Source: Candidatus Liptonbacteria bacterium (lineage in GTDB: Bacteria; Patescibacteriota; Minisyncoccia; UBA6257; 2-01-FULL-56-20). From it: a DNA stretch of 33,485 nt. The notes below the pieces were generated by a model that saw only the letters and a list, made by a program, of their open reading frames with translations, had not been told where the DNA came from and did no database searches. Location: contig JACQKW010000013.1 of the NCBI GenBank assembly GCA_016204385.1, forward strand, positions 76,507 through 109,991, written 5' to 3'. Positions 8,347-16,448 of this stretch are shown piece after piece; the first letter of the stretch is position 1; every line of letters starts with the position of its first letter. The position numbers and the translations under genes are program-made.

Positions 8347-8781
8347 TTAATTACTTATCCCAAGTATTTTCCGCACGCCGGGGTCGAGATCGGTGGTGAT
8401 AAGTTTTTCGAGTTCCCCCGGTTTTATCCATTTAATTTCCCCGACTTCGTGCGGTTCCTGCGGCTCCGCAACCGGCTTCGGAGATACGAGCGAGCAAAGG
8501 TGATACACGACAAGGACAAGAAAATTGGGATGCACGCGCATGGAAATTTCCCGTTCCTGCTTTATTTCGTAGCCGGTCTCCGCAAGCACCTCGCGTTTCA
8601 CGCAGTCCGCGCGGCTTTCGTTTAATCGCTGTTTCCCGCCGGGAAACGCCCACGTAAGTTTGGTTCCGTCTCGGCCGTCTTCTTCTTTCACGCGCCGAAT
8701 CATCAGTACCTCGCCCCTATTATTGAACACCACGCCGAGGTTAATGAATTTTTGGCTCTCCTTCGGTGCGTCTTCAGACAT
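8347..8781 (-). CDS. NUDIX hydrolase
   Basis: AFPGGKQRLNESRADCVKREVLAETGYE (NUDIX box). Start MSEDAPKE chosen; the longer ORF would read through the palindrome. Confidence 0.85.
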   Translation of the reverse strand: MSEDAPKESQKFINLGVVFNNRGEVLMIRRVKEEDGRDGTKLTWAFPGGKQRLNESRADCVKREVLAETGYEIKQEREISMRVHPNFLVLVVYHLCSLVSPKPVAEPQEPHEVGEIKWIKPGELEKLITTDLDPGVRKILGISN

Positions 8782-8861
8782 CACGCTGGATTGTAATACA
8801 TCTCCGGCCATTTGTCGAAGGCGTACACAACCGGTTGTCGAAATCATCATCCTGTCCTCTA

Positions 8862-8901
8862 TCCTCCATAGGCCTATTCGTACGAATAGGCCTATGGAGG
8901 A
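8862..8901. repeat. 40 nt perfect palindrome TCCTCCATAGGCCTATTCGT|ACGAATAGGCCTATGGAGGA
   Basis: 20 nt arms perfectly complementary, no loop. Confidence 0.95.
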
Positions 8902-8932
8902 GCAAAACGAAAGTGTGTAGTCACATAGCACT

Positions 8933-9194
8933 TTAAAGCAACGTGAGGATAAATTTCGTCGGCTGTTTTTGGGAATTGTTTAAGCGATAAAATACCTGCA
9001 ATGCGCGCTGATCTTTATGAACGATATCGGCGACACCCAGGACGCCTAAATGTTTCGAGGTTGACCGGAACGATAACCTAATCGCGCCCGCAATCTCCCC
9101 CACCGAGGCCTCTCGATTCTCTTTCAGATATTTAAGAATGGCCAATCTTCTCTCGTTGGCAAGCGCTTTTAAAACTCTTTCTAACCCCCCGCAT
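8933..9194 (-). CDS. ArsR-type winged-helix regulator, apparently frameshifted in its G6/C6 tract
   Basis: In-frame part: ...LKALANERRLAILKYLKENREASVGEIAGAIRLSFRSTSKHLGVLGVADIVHKDQRALQVFYRL. The ATG at 9194 joins this frame only if one base of the C-run 9185-9190 is skipped. Confidence 0.65.
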
Positions 9195-9231
9195 GGCTTT
9201 CAGTATAAACCATTCGAGCTCCCTATTCCAC

Positions 9232-9245
9232 TATTCGTACGAATA
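9232..9245. repeat. Second ATTCGTACGAAT element (14 nt palindromic core, degenerate flanks)
   Basis: TATTCGTACGAATA. The minus-strand flank CTCCATCGGCT matches CTCCATAGGCC of the 8862 element at 9 of 11 positions. Confidence 0.75.
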
Positions 9246-9282
9246 AGCCGATGGAGAAACAACGGCAAAAACTGGACCCGAA

Positions 9283-10893
9283 TCACGCCTTCTTGAGCTT
9301 GATCGTGAACCTGCTCCCCTTCCCCTCTCCTTCCGACTGCGCGGCGATGGTCCCTCCGTGGGCTTCGATAATTTTCTTCGCAATGAAGAGGCCGAGGCCA
9401 GTGCCCAAAATTTTTGCCTTCACTTTTTCGTCGCGCACAAATTCCTCGAAAAGATGCGTAAGCAACTCGGGACTCACGCCCCGGCCGGAATCCACAACCG
9501 AGACCGTAAGCCACTCCCCTTTCTCCGAGAGGAATACCTTTACGTAGCCGCTTTCGGTATATTTGATGGCATTGTCCGTCATGTTTTGAATCACCTGCTT
9601 CAACTTCTGCCGATCGGCATTCACAAGAGCGTCCGAGCGCGATTCAAAAGTAAACTCAAGCTTTTTCTCGTTTGCAAGCGGCTCGAGGCCAGACACCACG
9701 TCTTTCACGAGATCGGCAAGCTTCACCTTCTCGAACACATACTCCATTCTTCCCTCCTCCACGCGCCGCATGTCAAGCAGGGTATTGATAAGCGCGATAA
9801 GGTCATCGCTCGAACGCCTTATCTTCACCAACGTCTCGCGAACTTTGTCGCTTATCGGCCCGTAAATGCCCTCAAGAAGAATTTGCGCGAACCCCTTGAT
9901 TGCCGCAAGCGGCGATTTCACCTGATGCGACGCAAGCGAAAGCAATTGCGTCTTCGCGCGGCTCAAGTCCTCGAGCTTCACGTTGGCTACCTTCAATTGC
10001 TCATTCAGCCGCGCCAGCTCCTCGCGCTGTTCAACTTCGCGAAGCACGCTTTTGATGAGGAGGATGCCGAAAGAGAGCACGAGAAGAAAAACGCCAAATC
10101 GAAACACTAACTCTGTAGGGCTTTTTGAAAGTAGAACCTCGAAAAGCGTGACGACGGCTAAAATAAATGCGATACCCTCGGTCGCAATGACTTTGACGTT
10201 CAGTAGATGATATCGCGTAATCGCATAAGCAGTAAGCGCTACGAACGGAAACGTGAAGACGGCACCGAGAGGAATAAATCTCAACTTGTGAAAAAATAGC
10301 GGTAAAACCAAGTTAAATGCTATAAGCAACGAAAAAGTCACTAAGATCCCAATGAGAATAAGCCGGAATTGAACCTTTTCGATTCCTTTTGCTTGAATAA
10401 ATTTTTTGAACAAAACAAAAATGCCACCAAAAACAAGGTAAGCTGCAACGAGAGCGAACAAAAACATTCCTGGACCCCTGTCTGGGTCACTAACCTCACC
10501 AACAGGAGCTATCCTAACTATCTTAGAAAAAACAAGTGGTGTAAGAGTGACGACTGATGTCAAAATTACAATCGGGATCAAAACAAATCTATAACCACGG
10601 AAGAAATTTATATTCTCGTTTGGAAAAATAAGTAGCAGTCTAAATAAAGTAAAAGCATACCAAACTGAAATAAACAAATGTAATCTAAGATTCCATAGGG
10701 CGGCTCCCGGAGTAGTAAATCGTGAGTTTAAGTAATTAGAAATACCCCAAACAATAGCCACCATTGCAAAGGCAAGAAAAGCTTTATTCGTAGCGCTACG
10801 CCGATTACTAAAAAAAACAACAAAGCCCAAAATGCCAACTCCAGCAATTGCAATCCCAACTGATAGTAAATCAAGATTGACAAGTGGAATCAT
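9283..10893 (-). CDS. Sensor histidine kinase with multi-pass (7TM-like) N-terminal domain
   Basis: Several hydrophobic helices; H-box LLSLASHQVKSPLAAIKGFAQ; N/G boxes NMTDNAIKYTESGYV, VVDSGRGVSPELLTHLFEEF, LGTGLGLFIAKKIIEAHGG. Confidence 0.92.
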   Translation of the reverse strand: MIPLVNLDLLSVGIAIAGVGILGFVVFFSNRRSATNKAFLAFAMVAIVWGISNYLNSRFTTPGAALWNLRLHLFISVWYAFTLFRLLLIFPNENINFFRGYRFVLIPIVILTSVVTLTPLVFSKIVRIAPVGEVSDPDRGPGMFLFALVAAYLVFGGIFVLFKKFIQAKGIEKVQFRLILIGILVTFSLLIAFNLVLPLFFHKLRFIPLGAVFTFPFVALTAYAITRYHLLNVKVIATEGIAFILAVVTLFEVLLSKSPTELVFRFGVFLLVLSFGILLIKSVLREVEQREELARLNEQLKVANVKLEDLSRAKTQLLSLASHQVKSPLAAIKGFAQILLEGIYGPISDKVRETLVKIRRSSDDLIALINTLLDMRRVEEGRMEYVFEKVKLADLVKDVVSGLEPLANEKKLEFTFESRSDALVNADRQKLKQVIQNMTDNAIKYTESGYVKVFLSEKGEWLTVSVVDSGRGVSPELLTHLFEEFVRDEKVKAKILGTGLGLFIAKKIIEAHGGTIAAQSEGEGKGSRFTIKLKKA

Positions 10894-11969
10894 GTTTTTT
10901 GTTGAAGATCAATAATCTCTGGGGGGAGTTTCAGAGACTGTGCTGTTGGTGGATCCGCATAGCCAAGTCGAAACATAATAGGGATTGTTTCTCTTTCTAA
11001 TTTAAAAATCTGGCGCACTTTCTCATAAGACTCTTTAATCAACTCAACTTGTCTTGAGGTAAACGGTTCAAAATTCCCCGCAAAAATTCTCTGCATGAAA
11101 AATAATATGCCTGTCATCGGTTGAAAACTTAACCCTAACTTCGTTGCAGTAAGCCAAACTCGTTCCATTATTCTTCCGGCCGTTACGAAGTCACTATTTT
11201 TATTCCCGCGAACCGCCACGATACCGACCGCCGCAGACGAGTCATACACCTTACCATTTTGTTTCCAAACTGCTTTTGAAGCTCCAACTCTATTTAAAAC
11301 TTTTAAGATCGGCCAATGCCTAAACAACCTAAACGTAGCCCGTGCAGGCGGCGGCAGTTCAAGCGTTTTAATATCAAACCCTAGTTTCTTTTGCTGATTC
11401 TCTTCGTCAGTCCAGTTGATATGACTGAATAAAAAATCATGTATTGATTTATTCTCAAGAGCAAGTCGTTCGTTCATGCTCCCCACAAGAGATAAAACTT
11501 TAATATCCTCTCTTTTCCCCGTAAGCAACACGTTTCCTCCGACAATGTCGCCAGCGGAATGTAAAAGGGCGTGACACACTTCCTGTGCAAGCGGCGTTTT
11601 TTTGTACGGCTTGCGATTCGTTGCACGCTTGATGATATATTGGTAGAGTGGTTCGTCCTTAGGTTTTGATTCACTGAAGACGACAGTCGCCACAATGTCA
11701 GCGTCATTCCTGTCTGGAAACACTTCTATATGCCCCGGATAGCCGAGGGCAGCGGCAGCGATTGAAATGTTCTCAAGAAGCGCTCCATGGGCAACATATG
11801 ACCCTCTCTGTCGAAAATTGTAAGGCGATTGATCTCGTCCCGGAATGTTAAAGACATAGATCGTGTGCGCACGGACCCTGAATTTCCACGGCTGGCAATT
11901 TTCACCCGACGGCGCTTGCGCGCCGGCTTCGAGGATTTTTTGGATCACTTCGCGAGGAACAATCGTCAT
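10890..11969 (-). CDS. Nitroreductase-family protein resembling the nitroreductase part of Rv1355c-type ThiF-nitroreductase fusions
   Basis: ILEAGAQAPSGENCQPWKFRV..., RGSYVAHGALLENISIAAAALGYPG, IIKRATNRKPY, GLSFQPMTGILFFMQR, MFRLGYADPPTAQSLKLPPE. Start ATG 11969; stop overlaps the kinase start (ATGA). Confidence 0.75.
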   Translation of the reverse strand: MTIVPREVIQKILEAGAQAPSGENCQPWKFRVRAHTIYVFNIPGRDQSPYNFRQRGSYVAHGALLENISIAAAALGYPGHIEVFPDRNDADIVATVVFSESKPKDEPLYQYIIKRATNRKPYKKTPLAQEVCHALLHSAGDIVGGNVLLTGKREDIKVLSLVGSMNERLALENKSIHDFLFSHINWTDEENQQKKLGFDIKTLELPPPARATFRLFRHWPILKVLNRVGASKAVWKQNGKVYDSSAAVGIVAVRGNKNSDFVTAGRIMERVWLTATKLGLSFQPMTGILFFMQRIFAGNFEPFTSRQVELIKESYEKVRQIFKLERETIPIMFRLGYADPPTAQSLKLPPEIIDLQQKT

Positions 11970-11976
11970 CAATTAC

Positions 11977-11982
11977 ATTATA
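11977..11982 (-). promoter_or_regulatory. Extended -10 (TGCTATAAT) 7 nt upstream of ATG 11969
   Basis: Minus strand TCTGCTATAATGTAATTGATGACG. Confidence 0.55.
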
Positions 11983-12013
11983 GCAGACCAGAGACAATAA
12001 GAGGAAGAAAGAT

Positions 12014-12043
12014 TTGACAAATCCACATAAAGCAGGATATTTT
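12014..12043 (+). promoter_or_regulatory. Sigma70-like promoter TTGACA-N18-TATTTT
   Basis: Upstream of the SD-bearing gene at 12083 (AAGGAAGGAGGTTTCGAATG). Confidence 0.6.
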
Positions 12044-12082
12044 AATTAGCTATTCACAACTTAAAAAGGAAGGAGGTTTCGA

Positions 12083-12808
12083 ATGCAAGCGATTGTGCTC
12101 GCCGGCGGCAAAGGCGAACGTCTGTGGCCATTGACTGCCACGCTCCCCAAGGCAATGATACCGATCCTCGGCAAACCGATCCTCTCCTACCATCTCAACT
12201 GGCTCCGCGGGGAGGGGGTGACCGATGCGGTGGTGGCGTGTGGAGACAAGTCAGAAACGATCATCGAGTACTGCCGGGAGAATCCCGTTCGTAATCTCCG
12301 CATTCGGTTTCTGATAGAACACGAACTCTTGGGACGAGGCGGCGCGACGCGAAAAGCCGCAGAACTTCTCCCGCTCCCCAACGAACCCTCAATCGTCTCT
12401 CAAGGCGACACCGTAAGCGATATGCCGCTACGAGAGGCGATGGAATCGCATCGTTCCTCCCTGGCAATACTCACCTTGATGCTCGTGCCGTACCGATCGC
12501 GCTTCGGAGTTGTCGAGATCGGAAACGATAACTTCGTCACGCGCTTCCGTGAGAAACCGCGGCTACCATACTGGGCGAATGCAGGTACCTTCATCGCCTC
12601 GCCGGAATTTTTCGCGTATCTCCCAACGAAAGGAGACGAGGATTCCACTATTGAACTCCTTGCTCGCGAACACCGGGTGATAAGTTTTCGCACTTCCCAC
12701 TACTGGCGTTCGATCGATCTGCAAAAAGACATCAGCGAAGCCGAGGCAGACCTTCGTCTCCCTTCGCTTCCTCACGAAGAATCTTACGATCCATCACGCC
12801 CCGCCTAA
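12083..12808 (+). CDS. Nucleotidyltransferase (sugar-1-phosphate nucleotidylyltransferase family)
   Basis: MQAIVLAGGKGERLWPLTATLPKAMIPILGKPILSYHLNWL; QGDTVSD; strong SD. Confidence 0.9.
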   Translation: MQAIVLAGGKGERLWPLTATLPKAMIPILGKPILSYHLNWLRGEGVTDAVVACGDKSETIIEYCRENPVRNLRIRFLIEHELLGRGGATRKAAELLPLPNEPSIVSQGDTVSDMPLREAMESHRSSLAILTLMLVPYRSRFGVVEIGNDNFVTRFREKPRLPYWANAGTFIASPEFFAYLPTKGDEDSTIELLAREHRVISFRTSHYWRSIDLQKDISEAEADLRLPSLPHEESYDPSRPA

Positions 12809-12825
12809 CACGGGGCTTATTTTTT
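12798..12825 (+). terminator. Rho-independent terminator overlapping the stop codon
   Basis: GCCCCG-CCTAACA-CGGGGC-TTATTTTTT; the TAA stop (12806-12808) sits in the loop. Confidence 0.8.
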
Positions 12826-13371
12826 CCCCACAAGCGCGAGGAGAAGCGCAAGCATACTGCCAGCTACTTTGATTTCATTCTTGAGCATTTTTTTTATTAC
12901 CGTGTCCCTTCTCACAAGAAAAACGTCGATCGCTTCGGTTTCGTCCATTTTCGCTTTGGCTACTTGCGTTACGCCTTTCGCAAAAAAGATGTAGAGCCCG
13001 TTTCCTTTTTCTTTAGTAGGGTTTGAATAAAAAAAACCAAGTTGCTTCCATGTTCCGGCACCGTATCCAGTTTCCTCCGTCAATTCCCGCTTCGCTGCAT
13101 GAAGCGGCGTTTCATACTTATCAATATATCCCGCGGGAACTTCGAGAAGAATCTTCCCGGCGCCATGCTTATATTGCCGAACCAGCGGGATCTTACCATC
13201 TTTCGTGAGCGCCACAACCAAGACAATATCGGGAAACACCCCAAGAAAATAATCGTTGATTATTTTGCCAGGTGCGATCTTTACTCTATCTCGCCGGACC
13301 CTGTACCAGCGGCGGTCAAAAACCGTTTTTGAGCCGAGCAATTTCCAGCTATGAATAGATTTTTTCTCCAT
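12817..13371 (-). CDS. NUDIX hydrolase, ADP-ribose pyrophosphatase-like
   Basis: EVPAGYIDKYETPLHAAKRELTEETGYGAGTWKQLGFFYSNP. Start MEKKSIHSWK at 13371. Confidence 0.88.
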   Translation of the reverse strand: MEKKSIHSWKLLGSKTVFDRRWYRVRRDRVKIAPGKIINDYFLGVFPDIVLVVALTKDGKIPLVRQYKHGAGKILLEVPAGYIDKYETPLHAAKRELTEETGYGAGTWKQLGFFYSNPTKEKGNGLYIFFAKGVTQVAKAKMDETEAIDVFLVRRDTVIKKMLKNEIKVAGSMLALLLALVGKK

Positions 13372-13381
13372 GGTGATTAGT

Positions 13382-14206
13382 CTAGCGTTGCATCGCGCGC
13401 CATGCAAATCCACCTATTAACGCGGCATCGCCGCCAAGTTTTCCCATAGCGAGCTGCGGCGGAGGCGTGACCAACACCATCGTGCGAAGCTTCCTCCGCA
13501 GTGCCGGCAAAAACTTTTCGAATCTCGCCGCGACCGGCCCTACCAAGACGACAATCTCGGGAGCCCAGAAAACGGCGACGTTGGCGAGGGCTTGCGCGAA
13601 CCGACGCACCGATCTCTTAAAGTAATCTTCCGAAAGTGTTTCCGGTTCGCGTCCGGTCAAAATCTTGAAGGCGCTGCCCGATATGAAGCTCTCGAACGAT
13701 CCCGGGGCTTTCCCGGGGAACAACGACTTTGTGAGTTCTAAAATTTGATGGCCAGGCTCGAAATTGAATTTCCCTCGGATAATTTCTTTATTTTTTATTA
13801 AAGCTCCACCTGCCCCTGTTGCAATACTCACCATCGCGACGCATGTAAAACCTCTCCCTGCCCCATGCACCGCTTCGCCGAGTGCCGCCAGCTCGACATC
13901 GTTGAAGAGACTTGCTTTAATTTTATGCGCGCGAAAATCGCGGACAATATCCCGCTTGGCGTAATCTTTGAGATTCAGTGGGTGAAGGAGTTTTCCGCTC
14001 GATACGTCGAATGGCGAAGCAATACCTACAATAAGATGACTGATCTTTTCCCTCCTAAAAAACTCGACAATAGCTTGAATCTCGTTTCCATAAATTTTCA
14101 GTGTTGGAAATTGAAACTTTTTGAAATCCGTCGCACTCCTGAAATGCCAACCAATTCTTGTATTACTCGCTCCGATATCAACAACGGCATATTTTGTGGT
14201 GTTCAT
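13382..14206 (-). CDS. ROK-family sugar kinase-like protein
   Basis: MNTTKYAVVDIGASNTRIGWHF, VGIASPFDVSSGKL, FNDVELAALGEAVHGAGRGFTCVAMVSIATGAGGALI. Confidence 0.82.
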   Translation of the reverse strand: MNTTKYAVVDIGASNTRIGWHFRSATDFKKFQFPTLKIYGNEIQAIVEFFRREKISHLIVGIASPFDVSSGKLLHPLNLKDYAKRDIVRDFRAHKIKASLFNDVELAALGEAVHGAGRGFTCVAMVSIATGAGGALIKNKEIIRGKFNFEPGHQILELTKSLFPGKAPGSFESFISGSAFKILTGREPETLSEDYFKRSVRRFAQALANVAVFWAPEIVVLVGPVAARFEKFLPALRRKLRTMVLVTPPPQLAMGKLGGDAALIGGFAWRAMQR

Positions 14207-14323
14207 AAAAGTTTTTCGAAAATAATGATTTGGCAATTCATTTAACTCTTTGTAAACGTCGAAATCCGCATAGTAAATAATACCAGAAAGACTTGATTTG
14301 AAAAAATCGCTAGAAAATGTAAA

Positions 14324-15046
14324 ATGGAATTCTGCGCAATGATTGAGCATGAGAAAACAAGAATCAGTAAAAAGGTAGATATGCTTTGCATCCTTGGACG
14401 TGGGATTGAAAAGGTAGAGGAACAATGGATACCCACACAATACATCGCCCGTCGTTCAAAAAACAATGAACATCTTGGTATCCGTGCCAAGGAAATATCT
14501 GCAAACGATGATGATCCTCGAATCTTTATCGCTGGCGGAGAATGCAACGTCTTCGCGGCATCTGTACTTTTTAAGAGGTGGCAAGAAAAAGGAAGGGTGC
14601 CTCAAATCGTAACATTCGCTGCAGGGCGTCCTCCATATCTCTCGAAAGAATCTGATTCCACTCTTAGCGAGGGGAAAATTTTGAAAGAGTATTTTCTTGC
14701 CAGAGTAGATCTGGGAGAAACAAAAATTGTAGAACAATCACACAATCAGAACAGTTGGGACGATATCGTCGAAACGCTAGAATTAGCGCGAGTAAAAAAA
14801 TTAGCGACGGTATGCGCCATTACAGTTCTTGTTCATATTCCTAGATGTCGAGAAATCCTTAGGCAGGCTCTCCAGAAAAACCCCCAGTTTCGCTCGGTCG
14901 AAATGTATTTTTGTGCGTCTGAATTTGTACTTCTTGACCACTCGCCCAATTTCGCTTTTTTGTGGGATGCTATGATTTCTAAGGCTTTCGTGCGAACTGC
15001 TGACTATGAAAGACGAGCAATTAGAACATTAAAAGAGAGCGCCTGA
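14324..15046 (+). CDS. DUF218/YdcF-like protein
   Basis: VDMLCILGRGIEKVEEQW...IFIAGGECN...VDLGETKIVEQSHNQNSWDDIVETLELARVKKLATVCAITVLVHIPR. Confidence 0.5.
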   Translation: MEFCAMIEHEKTRISKKVDMLCILGRGIEKVEEQWIPTQYIARRSKNNEHLGIRAKEISANDDDPRIFIAGGECNVFAASVLFKRWQEKGRVPQIVTFAAGRPPYLSKESDSTLSEGKILKEYFLARVDLGETKIVEQSHNQNSWDDIVETLELARVKKLATVCAITVLVHIPRCREILRQALQKNPQFRSVEMYFCASEFVLLDHSPNFAFLWDAMISKAFVRTADYERRAIRTLKESA

Positions 15047-15121
15047 AACAGAATTCCTTCGCGGGGAATCACCACCTTTATTATATATAGACCGAAGAAG
15101 GCCGCCGTAACACAACGTTAG

Positions 15122-15238
15122 TTATTCCATCCCAATTAATTTTAAGTATTTTTTTCTTTCGTTTCCCCGCGATTTTGCCGACGAATCATAGTCCGGCTCG
15201 AAGATTGCATCGAGATTCACGTCTAGTTTTCCATACAC
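15122..15238 (-). CDS. Small ORF (38 codons) whose start overlaps the stop codon of the ThiF-like gene
   Basis: Own translation, not in ORF track: (GTG)YGKLDVNLDAIFEPDYDSSAKSRGNERKKYLKLIGME*. The stop/start overlap is TAGTG. Confidence 0.5.
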   Translation of the reverse strand: MYGKLDVNLDAIFEPDYDSSAKSRGNERKKYLKLIGME

Positions 15239-16446
15239 TATAACCCAAATATTTTTCGGAATGCGTGCGCGGACTTAAGCCTGCTCTTTTTTTGCGAACG
15301 CGAGTTATAATTCGGCACCAACTTCTCATCCAGGGAAATCAGCGCACGATTTGACTCAAGCGGCTGCTTGTTGAGAATCTTCCGGACGCAATACGCCACC
15401 GCCGAACCGTTTAAGACTGCCGCACCGCCGAGCTGGGGCCACGACACAATGGTTTTCCCTATTTGCGGCATTGATTCCTGCACCCGCCGCGTCACGGTCT
15501 CCGGACCGATATGCCTCACAATGAGCTTCCCGATACCCATTTTGTCCAAATCAAGCAATTTTTTATATGCAACAGGTCCCATGCGGCCGTGAAAGAATTT
15601 TGTCCTTGGGTTGAGGTCATATCTTTCAATATCCACGACGCCGTTATCGCCGTTATCAGCAGCCATCACGATTGGCACTCTATACCGCCGCGCATATTCA
15701 CGGATGAGATATTTCATTGCGATGTTATCCAGCTCATCTACCATAATGTTCAGTTTCGGCGGACCTGCAAAAAATCTTTTGATGTTTTTTTCTGTCAATC
15801 CATCCGAAAACAACTCAATCCTTGCGTATGGATTAATCTCGTACATCTGGCGCGCGGTCATCTCGGCCTTGCCTAATCCCAAATTTTGAACACCCGCACG
15901 GACTCGGTTGGTATTCGACAGCGCCAGTCGGTCAAAGTCGGCAAGGCGCATGTGTTTTCCCCCTCCCTGTAGTGCAATCGTCAAAGCAACGCTGTTACCC
16001 ACGCTCAATCCTCCAATTCCGATTACTGCGTTGTAGAACTTCTCTTGCTCGGCGGCATTAATCAAATTTCTGTTGCGAGCCGTTCTAACCGATTGAAAAT
16101 CATGGTCTTCCAAAATGTGCACCGCCGAAGAAAGCCAGGGGTAGTAGACCCACCGGCCATACTCCCACAATGGGCGGTTTCTCGCTAGGTTACTGAAAAA
16201 CTCTGCAAATTTATCAGTAAAAACAGGATTAAAAACCAACTCCGGATTCTTGACCGCAAAAAGCTCGTGGAGCTGCTCCTTGTAATCGTCTATAACGTGT
16301 TGAATTTTGTCTGTCGAGAGCAACTTCTCAAAAACCCTCCTCTCTTTTGATCTCCTAAGATTAAAAATAACCGGCTTTGAAGTATCGGCATTCGCTGCCT
16401 TTTTTTTAAGAGATGAATGCAATATTTTTTCCGAACGACCAATCAT
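15238..16446 (-). CDS. E1-like/ThiF-family adenylyltransferase, Rv1355c-type
   Basis: AVIGIGGLSVGNSVALTIALQGGGKHMRLADFDRLALSNTNRVRAGVQNLGLGKAEMTARQMYEINPYARIELF; VDELDNIAMKYLIREYARRYRVPIVMAADNGDNGVVDIERYD. ATG at 16446, 2 nt after the upstream stop. Confidence 0.88.
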   Translation of the reverse strand: MIGRSEKILHSSLKKKAANADTSKPVIFNLRRSKERRVFEKLLSTDKIQHVIDDYKEQLHELFAVKNPELVFNPVFTDKFAEFFSNLARNRPLWEYGRWVYYPWLSSAVHILEDHDFQSVRTARNRNLINAAEQEKFYNAVIGIGGLSVGNSVALTIALQGGGKHMRLADFDRLALSNTNRVRAGVQNLGLGKAEMTARQMYEINPYARIELFSDGLTEKNIKRFFAGPPKLNIMVDELDNIAMKYLIREYARRYRVPIVMAADNGDNGVVDIERYDLNPRTKFFHGRMGPVAYKKLLDLDKMGIGKLIVRHIGPETVTRRVQESMPQIGKTIVSWPQLGGAAVLNGSAVAYCVRKILNKQPLESNRALISLDEKLVPNYNSRSQKKSRLKSAHAFRKIFGL

Positions 16447-16448
16447 GC

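Noticed and set aside
8862-8901. Palindrome as a Rho-independent terminator
   Set aside because: No U-tract after the dyad on either strand and no loop; kept as an unexplained palindrome instead.
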